The translations under genes and the position numbers were made by a program. The notes beneath the pieces were generated by a model. That model saw only the letters and a list, made by a program, of their open reading frames with translations. It did not search any database and had not been told where the DNA came from. Positions 45,028 to 56,485 of a stretch of DNA of 64,000 bases are shown here, piece after piece; position 1 is the first letter of the stretch, and each line of letters opens with the position of its first letter. Source of the stretch: Cladorrhinum sp. PSN259 (lineage: Eukaryota; Ascomycota; Sordariomycetes; Sordariales; Podosporaceae); the NCBI GenBank assembly GCA_033725935.1, contig MU867060.1:806001-870000 (forward strand), in the 5' to 3' direction.

Positions 45028-46479
45028 TTTGGTGTGTTTTTGTTTCTTCAGATTGGATCTGTCTTGTTGCTTGTTATCCGGGTGTTCTTGGAGCAGAAGT
45101 CTGGAGGGTGATGAGGATGGGAAGGAGAAAAGGAAAAGAGAAATCGAGGACAAGAGAGACTGGGGAACTGATTTATATGCTTTCTCGAGACCTCCACGGC
45201 GTTTGCTTAGCCAAAATCCGAGTCCCTCCTCCCCTCCCTCGTCACTTCCCCGAAGTCACAGAGACCCCTGTCACGGTGGCCCGGCAGCTTCTTCCCTAAA
45301 CTTTTTTTTGCTTCTGTGTGCTCCGCAATTATGCTCACATGAGGGACTCGTCCCAATTCCTTTGTGGTAGGCGCGCATACCTGCCCAGAGAGGTACCTAC
45401 CCAGCGCACCCACCCGTTTCACAGCGGACGTATGATCATAATTGCGGCGGGGCGCGCTTTCCGTGATTGGACTTGCAAAAGACCAGCAATCCTCGGCGCG
45501 AGTGGGCGGCACGTGGGGATGCAATTGGGTGCGGAAAGATGAAAGGACGGGGAAGAGTGAAAGAGAAGGAGCCACGGTTAACCGCTGTGACGTCGGGTGA
45601 GTGATGTTGAGTAATTGAGACTCTACGAGTCTCGAAGTCGGTGGGATGACGAGACAATAGACTTTGATACAAAAGGAGTGGAGTGCCGCCCGAGGTTGCG
45701 GCTCTTGTCGCGTGCCTGGGGGTTCCTCCTTGCCGGCAGAGGCCCATTCATTCGATTTGACATTTGACGTCGGAGCTTTCGACCGTTTGATTGGTGCCTC
45801 CGGAACGTCGCGAAGATATCTCGGGATCTCAGCTGTCACGTTGACGAGAAGGGAAAATCTGGGGAACCCTTCTTTTTTTTGCGGGGCACTGGGCGCGGGG
45901 AATCCCGGATACCCCACAGATCTGTGGTCACCAGCTTCAACAGATACTTTCTTTGCCCCTTTTTTCCATTGCATAAGTTCTTGAATGACCTTGATGAAAT
46001 TTTATAGCTTCAAATTTATGGCCAATGGCTCCAACAGCCGTCCAAACATCATGCCATCATGCCACTAACCAGTGACGCCTTATGCTGCAATCTCATGATC
46101 CTTCAGCTCGTGTCTGCTTTGGAGACTTTTCATGAACCAATCATAAGAGTCAATGAAAATCACGATATTAGAAAATGACAACAGCTACTTTTTAGACTCT
46201 AGAACAAATTGCTTGTTTTGGGTGGCCATCTTGGCAGCGTTGGTCAGACACCACCAGTATGGATAATGCCAAGGAAAGAGAACTTCCCCCTGACTTCAGG
46301 AAGGAAGAAGCTTGTTGAGGCCTTCAGCTATTGATTAATACCCACACTTGTTACTCACGGGAGCTGTGATCTCTGCTAACTAAATCCCAAATGAGCTCGC
46401 ATCCCTGAAAGGGAACTCACCTCGGCAATTCGAGGGCCAGGCACTCTGGCCATTGAAGAGGCCAGGAGAGGCTATCGTT

Positions 46480-46961
46480 TCACATGGGAAGGATAGGTTC
46501 ATTGACTTGAGGGCAAAGGCCGTATCGGTTACAGAACTCTATACTGAGAGTTTGTTCCCCATTTCCACAATACTCTATAGAAGACACGCATGGGCGAAAG
46601 CAACCTGGAACTCCGGGAACCGTCCAAGGCAGAACCTCCACTGTTGCAGCAGGAACAAGACAAATCATTTACGTGGAATGTGAGCTGGCTTCAGAGCTGG
46701 GAGACAGACCAGCTCGAGGTTGGCGCCTGCCACGGGCAACTCGGATGGTGCACCTTCCTCGACAGTTATAGTATAAACCCCCCCCTTCTTTTTCGATTCG
46801 TCCACAAATTTCTCCGCTTTACAACCAAAAGCGACCACAAGCTCAACGTTGCAACCAGGTATTTTAGATCTACATCTGTCCACGGTCGCCCAGCATCTTG
46901 GGGAGTCTGGTCCCTGATTATCATCAAGTCCATATGGAAGATACGTAGTCATCAATGCCAT
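46480..46961 (-). other. Cryptic cysteine-containing ORF, possibly spliced or a frameshifted relic
   Basis: An ATG at 46961 opens 98 codons on the minus strand with alternating hydrophobic strands (CNVELVVAFGC, GGVYTITVEEG, GANLELVCLPAL). It stops at 46665. A second frame continues to 46480 with regular cysteines (GCFRPCVSSIEYCGNGE, SIEFCNRYGLCP). Removing 46641-46672 (GTAAAT...CAACAG) joins both frames in phase to give 149 aa, but a 32-nt intron would be shorter than any other in this window. Alternatives are a frameshifted gene relic or chance. A further open stretch (47124-47312) lies upstream on the same strand. No family was recognised. Confidence 0.25.
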
Positions 46962-47847
46962 TTGATCAGGATGGGCGGATCATATCATCTTCAAGATCAT
47001 TCAACCGCAGCTAAGAGATCTGTGAAATGGACGAGGTACATGCATGGTAAGACATCCTAATCCGAGAACGCGGGTTTACATTCGGAATCTATGTCATGGG
47101 AAAAGACAAAGAAAAAGAAAACGTTAATCCATTTCGTTGGCCAATCCAAAAACTCCAGTCAATAACCTTGAGATCTCTCGCAGCCGTTCAGTAAACACAC
47201 ATATAGTAAGTCCACATCGATGCCTGAGAGGCCCGAATTCAAGGTCCCAGATTGTTGGCACAGCCCGTGAAGTGACCAGCCCCAGGAAGGAGCGTCGATT
47301 GTCAGGTGTCAACCTTGAAATATGCTGGCCGATGTGCGGGTACCTAGCTGATCAAACAACCTCAGGCACCCAGCCAATGAAGACTTTCCGTCCAGCTGTG
47401 GCTCTCGTCTCTTTGCTTCTGCCTTCTTACGAAGGCTGTCTCGATCAGAATTTGCCGAAGTCACCTCATGGTGGTGGCACCTGTAGTTCCATACTGATTA
47501 GGAAGATGGAAAGCACAACTATTTGATGGCAAGAGGTAAGGTTCGGCCTCGCAGTTTTAAGTTCGATTCTGTCACCATTTGCTCCACCTCGGGCGTAATG
47601 GCCCAACAGTCAAAGGCCGAGGCACTACCAGTTTCAAGGCACAAGATTGCGCCCCGACCCTGTAGTTATGTAGTAATGGTGTGCAGGGAAAAGAGATTTC
47701 CGCAAGAGACAGAACTAATAAACGCAGAGTTTTGTATAAATTTTAAATTTTAAATCATTTATTGCAAAGACACAAGTCTGGTACTGTAAACCAAAGAGAT
47801 TTGCTGCTTCCTCAATTGTGGGCGGAAGCCAAAGCAGCAATCGTTGT

Positions 47848-47877
47848 GGGGGGTTTTTTCCTCATAAAAAACCCCCC
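47848..47877 (+). repeat. Perfect 12-bp-stem hairpin of G/T and A/C runs
   Basis: Six G and six T are followed by a 6-nt loop (CCTCAT) and then six A and six C. The stem is perfect. It is followed by another A-run. Confidence 0.85.
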
Positions 47878-50800
47878 CAAAAAAAACTGTAGCATCAAAG
47901 AGATGGTAAAAACAAATATTTATCGAGAGAGAAAGGAGGACTTCCATGGACGTTTGTGGTTCAGAAAAAACCTTGGATCTAGATGGCTACAATCTAGAAA
48001 TTACATGCAACTAGAAAAACTCTTGAAGCACTTCAAGTCAATGTTGACGTCCCGGAGCGCAGGGTTTCGATGAGCAACAGTTTACCTTGTACATACATGG
48101 AGAATATATTGGTCTGCTAGCCATATCAAGACTGTCGTGATGTATCTCTTGTTGGAAAATTTTGCTCTTCCATACCTATTATAGCGGAGTTATACCACCC
48201 AATCTTGCTTATGAGGGGAAAAGGGGCAAAATAGGGGTCATGACAAAAATCCTACTGGATATACATATCCCTGGCCTGCAGGATATGCTCATCTAACTAC
48301 TATATCCATGGTACAGAGCAATAAAACAAGGGTAAAAGGGGGCGGCGCTGTGCCATCTGCCGTGTTCCCCGCGTATCCCTGGCACCGATACGGGCCGATG
48401 CGTCCCTTAGGCTCTACTTAAGGAGAGGGCAACAAGCTGTAACTGGCCGGAATAGGCGATGGCCGAATGTACTTACGACCAACAAGACGTCTGGACGTGC
48501 ATTGATCTTTGTTGCGCGCTTAAAAGTGACACTCGTGATAACCTCATCTGTCAAGTAAGCGGGACTTCGGGTGCAAAATCCACTGGTGTTGTCAAGAGAC
48601 GCAGGAACTTGTCGTCTATTGCTGGTCCAAAGTTGATAATAGAGGCTTCCCAGTTTCATATCCCCTGCATTTGTAATGCCTCCTCGGATGACGATGACAC
48701 ATAGGCTCTCTGTCAAGGTAGGCTCGGGGGTGTGTCAGCATCGACAAAGGCGACTTTCTGACATCACAGAACCATTGATAGCACAATACTTGCAGATCAC
48801 CGCTGTTGGTGATTCAACATGAGCACCCGGCTGTTGGGCTACGACCAAGCTTCGTCTCAGGATGGAATGGGAGATTGCGAAATCGGGCTATCTTCCAATC
48901 AGGTGAGAGAGCTTTCGACCTGACCATCATGATATGTAACACAGAGTCAACGCTAGTTCCTTTGGAGGTGTGCGTCAAGCTCGGTTGGATGAACGCGGAA
49001 CCGTGCATGCCAAGGTTGAACATTAGGCCGGCTGAGAGAAGAGGGAGTGTTTGTGTGAGAGCTCTCTCAGAGTGGTTAAAATGCCGGGCCTTGTATGCCA
49101 GGTTGACGGGGCGGTCGCCCAGATATGTCATCCAAGAACATTCGAAAGTGCGGAGACTTCCTAGTCTGGGATAGCTAGCAAACACAGATCTTTGAATGTC
49201 CAACGAACACTCGACGGCTGCCACTGCCGGAATCGAGAGACATTATACAGCGGTAAGTTGATTGCCGTGATGACGGTTGCTCATCTGGATGCGTGGGAGT
49301 GGTTACCACTGGGGCGGAACTGGCGCTTAAATTGTCCCCTGATTGGCGAGCACTGAGGCACAGTAGCCACCATCACGATATAGTCGCGAGAAACGCCAGT
49401 GTAACTGCAGCCCAACAGTCGAGGTCCCATCTTTGGCCATGCGTCGACCTCCCTAGAGGCCGCACTGTTCAAATGGTGAGTCTACAATAAACAAATCCCT
49501 TGCCGGATCTCCATCAAGTGCATTCCGGCTAGGCCTGCCAGATTGACAAGAGAGCTAGACCTTGTAGGGCAAATCTGCCGGGACAGCGCCGGGAGATCCT
49601 GAGAATCAAGACATCGCTACGTGATCATGGGCGGCTGTTGGAAGGCTCACGGCCGGCTGTGTCCGGATGCGGCGTCCCTTGAGCGGCGTCCCCGGGGCTG
49701 TCGCGAGGTACCTTGGGATGTGGTGGGTAGAACCTGGAGCCAAAACTACCGCCGTGCAAAAAAGCTATGTAGGCATGTTTGTGCCCGCCCGGAGAGATAG
49801 CAGAGTTGGTCTGGGCTGGAAAGTTTTCAACAGCAGAAAACACGATCATGGCTTTGCCTTGCTAGATGGCAAGCCGAGGTTTCAGATAGGGCTGAACGAG
49901 ACTGCAAATCGCTGGCCGGCTCCATTTCTTCGAGAAGAACTCGGCGGCAAGAAGTATTCATCCAATGTCTCTGAGAGGTTAGGTCGACAAAACCGGCCAT
50001 CCTGATCTCAAAAACCGTTACCGTTGGGCATGTACAGCGCCATCTGCGTGGGGTATGTTGACCAGGTTTCCCGACCGGGGTGACATTTTGGTCTGGAGAA
50101 ATAGATGCAAGGCAAATCGGATGGCATTGCATTGCGAGGTCGGAAATGGGTCTGGGGGTTCAGAACAGAGGGAGGGAGATACCAGTAGAACGTAGTTGAA
50201 GATTGAAACTTTTCGGTGCCAGTCAACTGGAGAAGATACAGCCACTCAAACTGAGTTGGTGATGGGCGATCAGATGATCCCGCATTTCTGTCCTCAAGTT
50301 TTCACACGGTGTTCCTGTCTGCATGACGGGCAGTCGAATGCACAGTGCATCGGACAACCTGGAAGCCTGGAAGTTCACGTGGACCCACACATGAGAAGAA
50401 GCACAATGACAAGATTGAGATTTGTAGAAAGATGGTTGTGCAGTAGCAGAGTCGAAGCAGCAGATCTTGGCACGTAGTCTATGGCGTTTTCGATTGGTTA
50501 ATTTGTGGCATCTTCCGAGCTCCAAACCCGCACCTTCTAAACAGCACCTTTTTTCGAGGGCGGACAAAGCAAACACTTTTCCCGGTTTTATATCTCATTT
50601 TCACTTTTTCCCTAGACGTGCGTGTGAGTGAAGGTTTTGGTTCCGGCCGCGTTCCCCTACCATATAGCAACGCGATGCCATCATGGATAGCCAGGTCACC
50701 TCAGGTTTGACCGAGTCGCGTCGCTTGTCGTCACCACTCTGGACAATAGCTGCGTAAAAAGCAGCTCTGTTAGATATGCACGCCGTGTCATGTTCCGTTT

Positions 50801-51959
50801 TTCTGAGGCCTTCGTTGATACCTGACCACGATGCGATGTCTTGGCGTTGAACAGCAATTAGTGGCTTACTGTAGGCTCAACGTGTAGGTGGTCGCCTTTC
50901 TGCGGCCAGGCCATCAGCCTCAACCATGGTGCATCGTTGACGGACAAAACAGTGGCTGTATATGGTGCTAAGACCGAATATCTCTCTTTTGATCATTTGC
51001 AAGTTATTCATGTATCCAGGTTTGGGGTCGGAGTGTTTTCCCGGTTTATCAGCCACCTGGATTTGGTGCTACTGACATTTTAAGCCAGTTTGAGAGGCCG
51101 GATAGTTCTCCCGCTCCCGTGCGCTCCAGGTTGTTGTTATTGTTGTCACGCACTCCATCCTGCACTCCGCCTCTGGACCTCCCGTCTGCAAGACCCAGTC
51201 TCCCAGTCTCACAGGCTCGCAAGACGGCATTGCGTTGTCCCACAAGGGACGTTAGTGTGTACCTGGGGCAGCTTGCACGGACGGCATCTTGGCAAAGCGT
51301 CGGTCGAGGTGGTTCAGGTACGGGGCGGCAGGGTTCGATCGACTAGACCACTGGCCCATCGTTATCCTCTGACCGAGATGACCTACAGCAGGATTATGGC
51401 GCAACGGAAACGAGGCGGCCCTAATGCCGAAGGGGGTTGAGCTGCGGTGTGTCCTGCAGCCGTCACAGAAAAGCAACTTGGCCATCTCGCACTGTCCTTG
51501 CAGATGATGAGCAAGGGACGTTGTTCCAGGAGAGATGGAAATGGCAATGTGTGGCACACACCAAGTAGCTAAGGGTGTGTTGCTGAGCTCCAACTTACTT
51601 CCCTACGCACACCCTCCCTTGCCCCTGTCCCGGGGGCCTATCCAAAGAATGGCCCACCCCTTTGAGTAATGGCCTCTCAGTTCCTTGAGAGCAGGTCATG
51701 GGGAAGGTACACGGCTGTACTTCACTTTTTGGCTTCAAGGTTGGTCGGCATCGTCACGTCTCTGCCGTTGAACGTTTCGTGATGGACACCCAAGGTATTG
51801 GCAACCAACATGACAGACTAATCACCCAACAACATTGCACTCTTAGCTATAGTCATACAGGAACATTTGAATTACATCGCCGCATTTCGTAGGCGGCTCT
51901 TTTTCCTCCCAGACAGAGTATGGGGAGGCAGACTTCAACCTTTCACAAGAGCTCGAATC

Positions 51960-51966
51960 TATAAAG
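51960..51966 (+). promoter_or_regulatory. TATA box (TATAAAG) upstream of the cysteine-rich ORF
   Basis: TATAAAG lies 166 nt before the ATG at 52132. There is no other ATG between the two. The intervening leader has CAC/CAT-rich and pyrimidine-rich sequence typical of fungal 5' UTRs. Confidence 0.6.
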
Positions 51967-52131
51967 AGCGCTACCCAGTCCTTCGACTCGGAACAGATCA
52001 TTCTCAGCACCATCACCATCACCATCTTCACCACCACCACCATCACAATCATTCCATTATTTATCTGTAGCCAACAGCAGCCTTGACGACCTACATCGCA
52101 TCTACTTCGTTGTCGACAAATATCCTTCAAA

Positions 52132-52308
52132 ATGTGCACAGTCACTGTTTGGGTTTATTCGGATTGCTATCATCGTCCAGAAGACTTGGTGTACTGTTCG
52201 AAATACAATAGAAGCGCCGGATATTGCCCCAACGGTACTAGCACCGCCTATGCTCCTGTTGATGGCGCCTGTGAGAACTGCCATCGTCGCCGGACACGAA
52301 ATCGTTAA
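52132..52308 (+). CDS. Short cysteine-rich protein, 58 aa, family unknown
   Basis: The ATG in CTTCAAAATGTG is the first after a TATA box and a 160-nt leader free of ATG. The 58-residue product has six cysteines at positions 2, 12, 22, 32, 47 and 50; the first four are spaced by exactly ten residues. It opens MCTVTVWVYSDCYHRPE and ends with CENCHRRRTRNR, which is very basic. No signal peptide is present, so the protein should be intracellular. The layout (MC near the start, a CxxH-type element at C12/H14, a final CxxCH) recalls a group of short, poorly studied Sordariomycete proteins that probably bind zinc; that likeness is from memory. It lies alone in a 12-kb gene-poor stretch. It is too short for most gene finders and may have been missed. 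Confidence 0.55.
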   Translation: MCTVTVWVYSDCYHRPEDLVYCSKYNRSAGYCPNGTSTAYAPVDGACENCHRRRTRNR

Positions 52309-52580
52309 GAATCTTGGGCAGTCTTATTTTGGTATGATCTCTCTAAACCGTTTTTTTTCAACATCATGATCCTAACCGCTGGCCACTGTAAAGAAGCTTA
52401 AAGCATGCTCGTACAACTTATTTACGGGAGAGGGAGGAGACGCGGGCAATGGACCTAATAACGATAGAAAGGCGGGGTTGGGTATGAACTGACACAATCC
52501 CTTTGGGAGGATGGCTTTATTTCTTGGATCTTGGAATTTGGCTCGGGCGGCTGGTACTGTCTCTCCTGTTTGCAAGACGG

Positions 52581-52635
52581 TTTTCCTTTTTTTTTTCCTT
52601 TTTTTTTTCCTTCTCTTTCTCTTTCTCTTTCTCTT
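52581..52635 (+). repeat. 55-nt polypyrimidine tract
   Basis: The tract consists only of T and C, with TTTCTC units at its right end. Mirror-like symmetry could allow triplex (H-DNA) formation. Confidence 0.85.
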
Positions 52636-55600
52636 GTGCATGTTTTTATTTTCTCTTGTTATATAGATCTTCGAGTCACTCTCTGTAGTAAGCGCGCTGA
52701 ATTATTACCATGGTTTACTTTTGATCCCTAGCAATAGCTTTCCTATCTGACCTTACCCAGGATCTTAGTCTCACCCCTGAGCTGACAAGGGAGTTCGTCC
52801 TCCACGGGCCGATGCGCAAGGTAGTTTGCGAATCAGCTCACGGCCCCCATCTCCCCACCGAAACCGCGACTCCTGAGTGTTTGCCTGATAAGTCGGAATT
52901 GATTGATGGACCGAAGCCGGCAATGGGCCAATCATTCAGAGGCTAGGTCGCAAATCTAAAATGAGGACACCAACGGTCTGAGGGCCTGAGGTTTTTGCAT
53001 GATTGGACGGGCATTTTCTCGGCGAACGGAGCAATCGGAGAGACCACAAGTTTTTGACAGTTCCGACGGGTATCCCACGGCCAAGTGCATTTGGCTCTCT
53101 AGTAAATAACCCGATGTTTGTTTGACAGTCACCCGGGGTTATACGCAAAAACACATGGCAAAACATCCTTTTGTGTTGCCTCGGATAAAAAAGAAAGATG
53201 GGTTGACGGAGCAAAAGGACTCGGAAAGCAAGCCTGAGTGACGGTGCCATCCTCCTAGGCAAGTCGTAAACTGCGTGGCTTCTGAGTTTTTTCAGATGGT
53301 GGTCCCGGGGAACGGCGGCCAGCTCGAGAGCGCAGAGAGGTGAAGTCACATGAGTCTGAAGTGTGAAAAAGTACCTCACGTCTCAAGCTTGATGCGGGAA
53401 GGATTAGAGCCAAGCCTGCAGCTGACAGGGTTCTCTGACTCCACACAGAGTTCATCAGCCACACAGCCATTGTGGGGTAAATGCTATCAAGATATCAGGG
53501 ATTGCCAACTTTTAATGTTTTAGACTTTCCATCTCGTCTCATCCATCCACTCGCTCGCTCGTCTGCAATCCACAACAGGTTGGGCCATTCCGGAACGGGC
53601 TGGGTGCTAGCAACAAACACATAAAATAGAGCATGAAGGTGCCGAAAAAGAATCGAGTTAGTAGAATACGAGTTCGTTGGCAGCCCGCAGCACCCACGGT
53701 TGGGTTAGACCAAAAAAAGCAAGATGCCCCCAAGACAACAGCAATCCGCGAATACCCGGCATTCATCTGATCAGCCTCGCGAACCTGACAGTGTGGAGTC
53801 CGTATCCTCTACGACGCAGCTACTGAGGGCTAAAATTGAGCAATATCACTTGTCACACAAACATATTGTTCACGGTGCCCCCATGACCAGTGCGTCCAAT
53901 GTAGCCTCGCGGTTGAGCAACAGCCCCTCAGCGTTCCTAACAGAGCACAAAAAGGGTAAGCAGCAGTGCGTGACGAAAGTTACAATCCTTGTCACATTCA
54001 TGATGCAATGGCATCGGGTGCCGTTGGTGACAGAGTGCGCGGCTCCGCCGCTTATCTGCCGTAGCCACAAGAAACAAGGTGGTGAATAAGCGCAAGTGGC
54101 GTCTTGCCGCCCAGCCAATCGGGGTGCTAAGAAAGCACTGTAGGACAAGTAGGTAGCTGCCTACCTTCCCCTCCATTGTTTCCATCTGCCTATCCGGAAG
54201 GAGATATTTTCCTGGGGGAAATGAAGGGATAAGGTGGAGGCAGCCCAATCATCAACAGATCCTTGTTTGTACCGTGGGTATTCTCATGACACGTTTCCTC
54301 CCTTCGACCGGCCGCATATCTGGCTGCTGAGGGAAAATAGCGGAAGTGGTCATATCAGCTCTCAGCCACGATTTTGATGTAAGATTGCCTGCAACAGAAG
54401 TCAGCCAATGGTTCAGCCGGACCCGACAGTCTGGAACGCTAGTTGAAAGAGGAATAGCGCCCCCTGGAATGCAAATGTCTCGGCCGCTTGGGTATCTGTG
54501 GCTTGACAATGCACCATCACCATCGCACTGTCAGGAATGCAATCAATTCTCATCCTTACATCATCATCAACATTATCATCTTATGCAATACATCATATCA
54601 ATATGGGTCCTTCATAACATGTTTTCCATTCGTCTATATGCGGTGATGCACAATGAACAGTGACAAAAAAAGAGCCGGGAGGGTCTCATACTAGGCCGCT
54701 CGGAATGCGGCCGCTTCTCGCAGAGTCACAACGCCTAAAGGCTGAGCAACCACGATTCCAAGATATCACACCTAGAGCCTGAAACATCACCTTGAGCCTC
54801 CTCTAACAATTTCTGAATATGGAAGAGCATAGTAATTGGCCAATCGACTTACACCGTCTCTCTTTTCCGCCTCGGCCTCCGTCTGGGATCCCCGAAGCCG
54901 GGTCTATACTAAAAGGACTACGCAGGGGAAGGGGTTTTTACGAACAGGTTCCATACTTTCTAGATGCAGCTGAGCCCCTTTCACGAGAGACACTGTACCT
55001 GGTTCATGTAAAAACGAACATACTATCACCAACCTTTACCTTCTCGGTGAACACCGTCCAATGTTCCTTGTCGTCTCATCATTCCCTGGCCTAGACACAC
55101 CGGGCTATCTCAGGCACCTGCACACCGTCCCTCAATTTACTATCGCTCCCCTTACAAGCTCCCTCCCTCCCTTACAGGGGGAGGCAGGAGCCGTAGTGAC
55201 ATTCTTCTCCTTCTGACCGTTCACACAGTACCTTAGGCAACAGTGCCCACATTGTATTGGGATCAAGATCAACCATTCACCTTCCCAGGGGAAGGAGCCA
55301 ACTACAGTTCGACTCACCGTCTCCGTCACTGCGTTGACTTGTAAACCAACATAGCCACAAAACTAGTCACCAATAAAAACACAATAACACATCGTGAGAA
55401 AGAAAAGACGGTGCCTCATGCACATGCAAGCATGTATCATCCGCCATCACCGGCCGATGGGCGGTTTGGGGCTCAAAGATCCGGTGATAGAGACTGGCGA
55501 TACATTAAGGGGCAGGTGAGCATGTAACATGAGCACTGATCATCAACCTGCACACTTGATGATCTGAATATTCGGTAAGCGAAAAAATGTCTGATCACCG

Positions 55601-56265
55601 ATGGGTGGCTATGTTCTTCACAAGAATCTTGCTCTGCGTTGCTCTCTCGGTCTTGGAATTTGCTACCTCTCGCTATCTTCACACCCTCCACTTGATTCGT
55701 AAACTGACAAGTAAGTGAAGAACAAGCAGATTCTACCGACAAATTGGGACCTCATCTGCTCATGGCCCTTCTCTCCGGAGATTGGTTACAAATTCGCAGA
55801 AAATACCAAAAATAAATGCCTGGAACCGAAAATAAGCCACCTCGTCAAGATTGGATAGAGAAAAGCTGGCATCTATTGACAAATCCAGGTGCCTGTGTCT
55901 GTTCGATCAACACATCTATCTGTGAAAACGTGAAATGAACATTGATGATTGCCTAGATAGGCATCATACAAAGTAAAAAAAAAATATATGAGCAATTTAG
56001 GCCTTCAAAATGAGAGATCACCACTTCATCTTCGTAAGTACTGTTAAGAGTTCTCCAAAAGTAAATTCTGCCAGCGAGAGAGAAGGAGAATTGTTTTTCT
56101 TCTTTTTTTTTTCTTAGAAAGTTGAAAAGAAGAAGAGGAGATAAACCAAACCTTATCAATGCGCTGCCTAACTTCAGGAACTTTTTGTGAAAAATAAAAA
56201 TCTGGGGTAGATTTCTGGCTTCCAAAAAAAACACATCATCATCATCATGGTTTTCTTTTGGTAGG

Positions 56266-56285
56266 TTTTTTTTTTTTTTTTTTTT
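56266..56285 (+). repeat. T homopolymer, 20 nt
   Basis: Twenty consecutive T residues lie in the AT-rich 3' flank of RPB1. Confidence 0.85.
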
Positions 56286-56460
56286 ACAATACCATAACCA
56301 TTCATCGTCGTCGCGACCAAATCATCACTTACCTCTCTACCAATTCAATTCAACCAAGAAAAGAAAAAATAACAACAATTATAAGAAAACCTCTTTACTA
56401 TATATACCAAACTTTAATTTGTTTATATATGAGCAAAAAACATTTATTACAATACAATAC

Positions 56461-56485
56461 AAAAAAAAAAAAAAAAAAAAAAAAA
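56461..56485 (+). repeat. A homopolymer, 25 nt
   Basis: Twenty-five consecutive A residues follow an AATAC-rich stretch in the AT-rich 3' flank of RPB1. Confidence 0.85.

Larger units (their letters stand above)
45028..52131. other. Gene-poor region, left part, with cryptic ORFs only
   Basis: No protein of a known family is seen over 7.1 kb. The sequence is not AT-rich enough to look like an old RIP-mutated transposon block. Open frames up to 255 codons exist (45207-45974, minus strand) but lack recognisable domains. The more suggestive stretches are the minus-strand frames at 46480-46961 and a plus-strand frame at 47377 whose start resembles a signal peptide; both are described separately. 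A perfect 12-bp-stem hairpin lies at 47848-47877. A TATA box at 51960 serves the short cysteine-rich ORF. Confidence 0.45.

Noticed and set aside
45207..45974. 255-codon open frame on the minus strand, directly upstream of the small conserved gene
   Set aside because: It starts with ATG but has no domain, no codon bias toward C-ending triplets and a random-like composition. It occupies the likely promoter of the gene at 44686-45027. An orphan gene cannot be excluded.
46590..47060. 156-codon plus-strand ORF starting MGESNLELREPSK
   Set aside because: It overlaps the more structured minus-strand frame, shows no motif, and has no clear promoter. Its second half is basic and random-like.
47540..47575. 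tRNA-like T-loop sequence (AGTTCGATTCTG)
   Set aside because: No matching D-arm, anticodon arm or acceptor stem could be built around it on either strand.
48811..49174. Spliced plus-strand ORF (MSTRLLGYDQ... with a donor at 48900)
   Set aside because: The only in-phase acceptor would make a 44-nt intron, and the unspliced frame is also open. No conserved feature is seen.
53724..54089. 121-codon plus-strand ORF starting MPPRQQQSANTRHSSD with a GTAAGC donor inside
   Set aside because: The first 78 codons look protein-like and a TATA-like CATAAAATAG lies about 100 nt upstream, but no second exon or family could be found.
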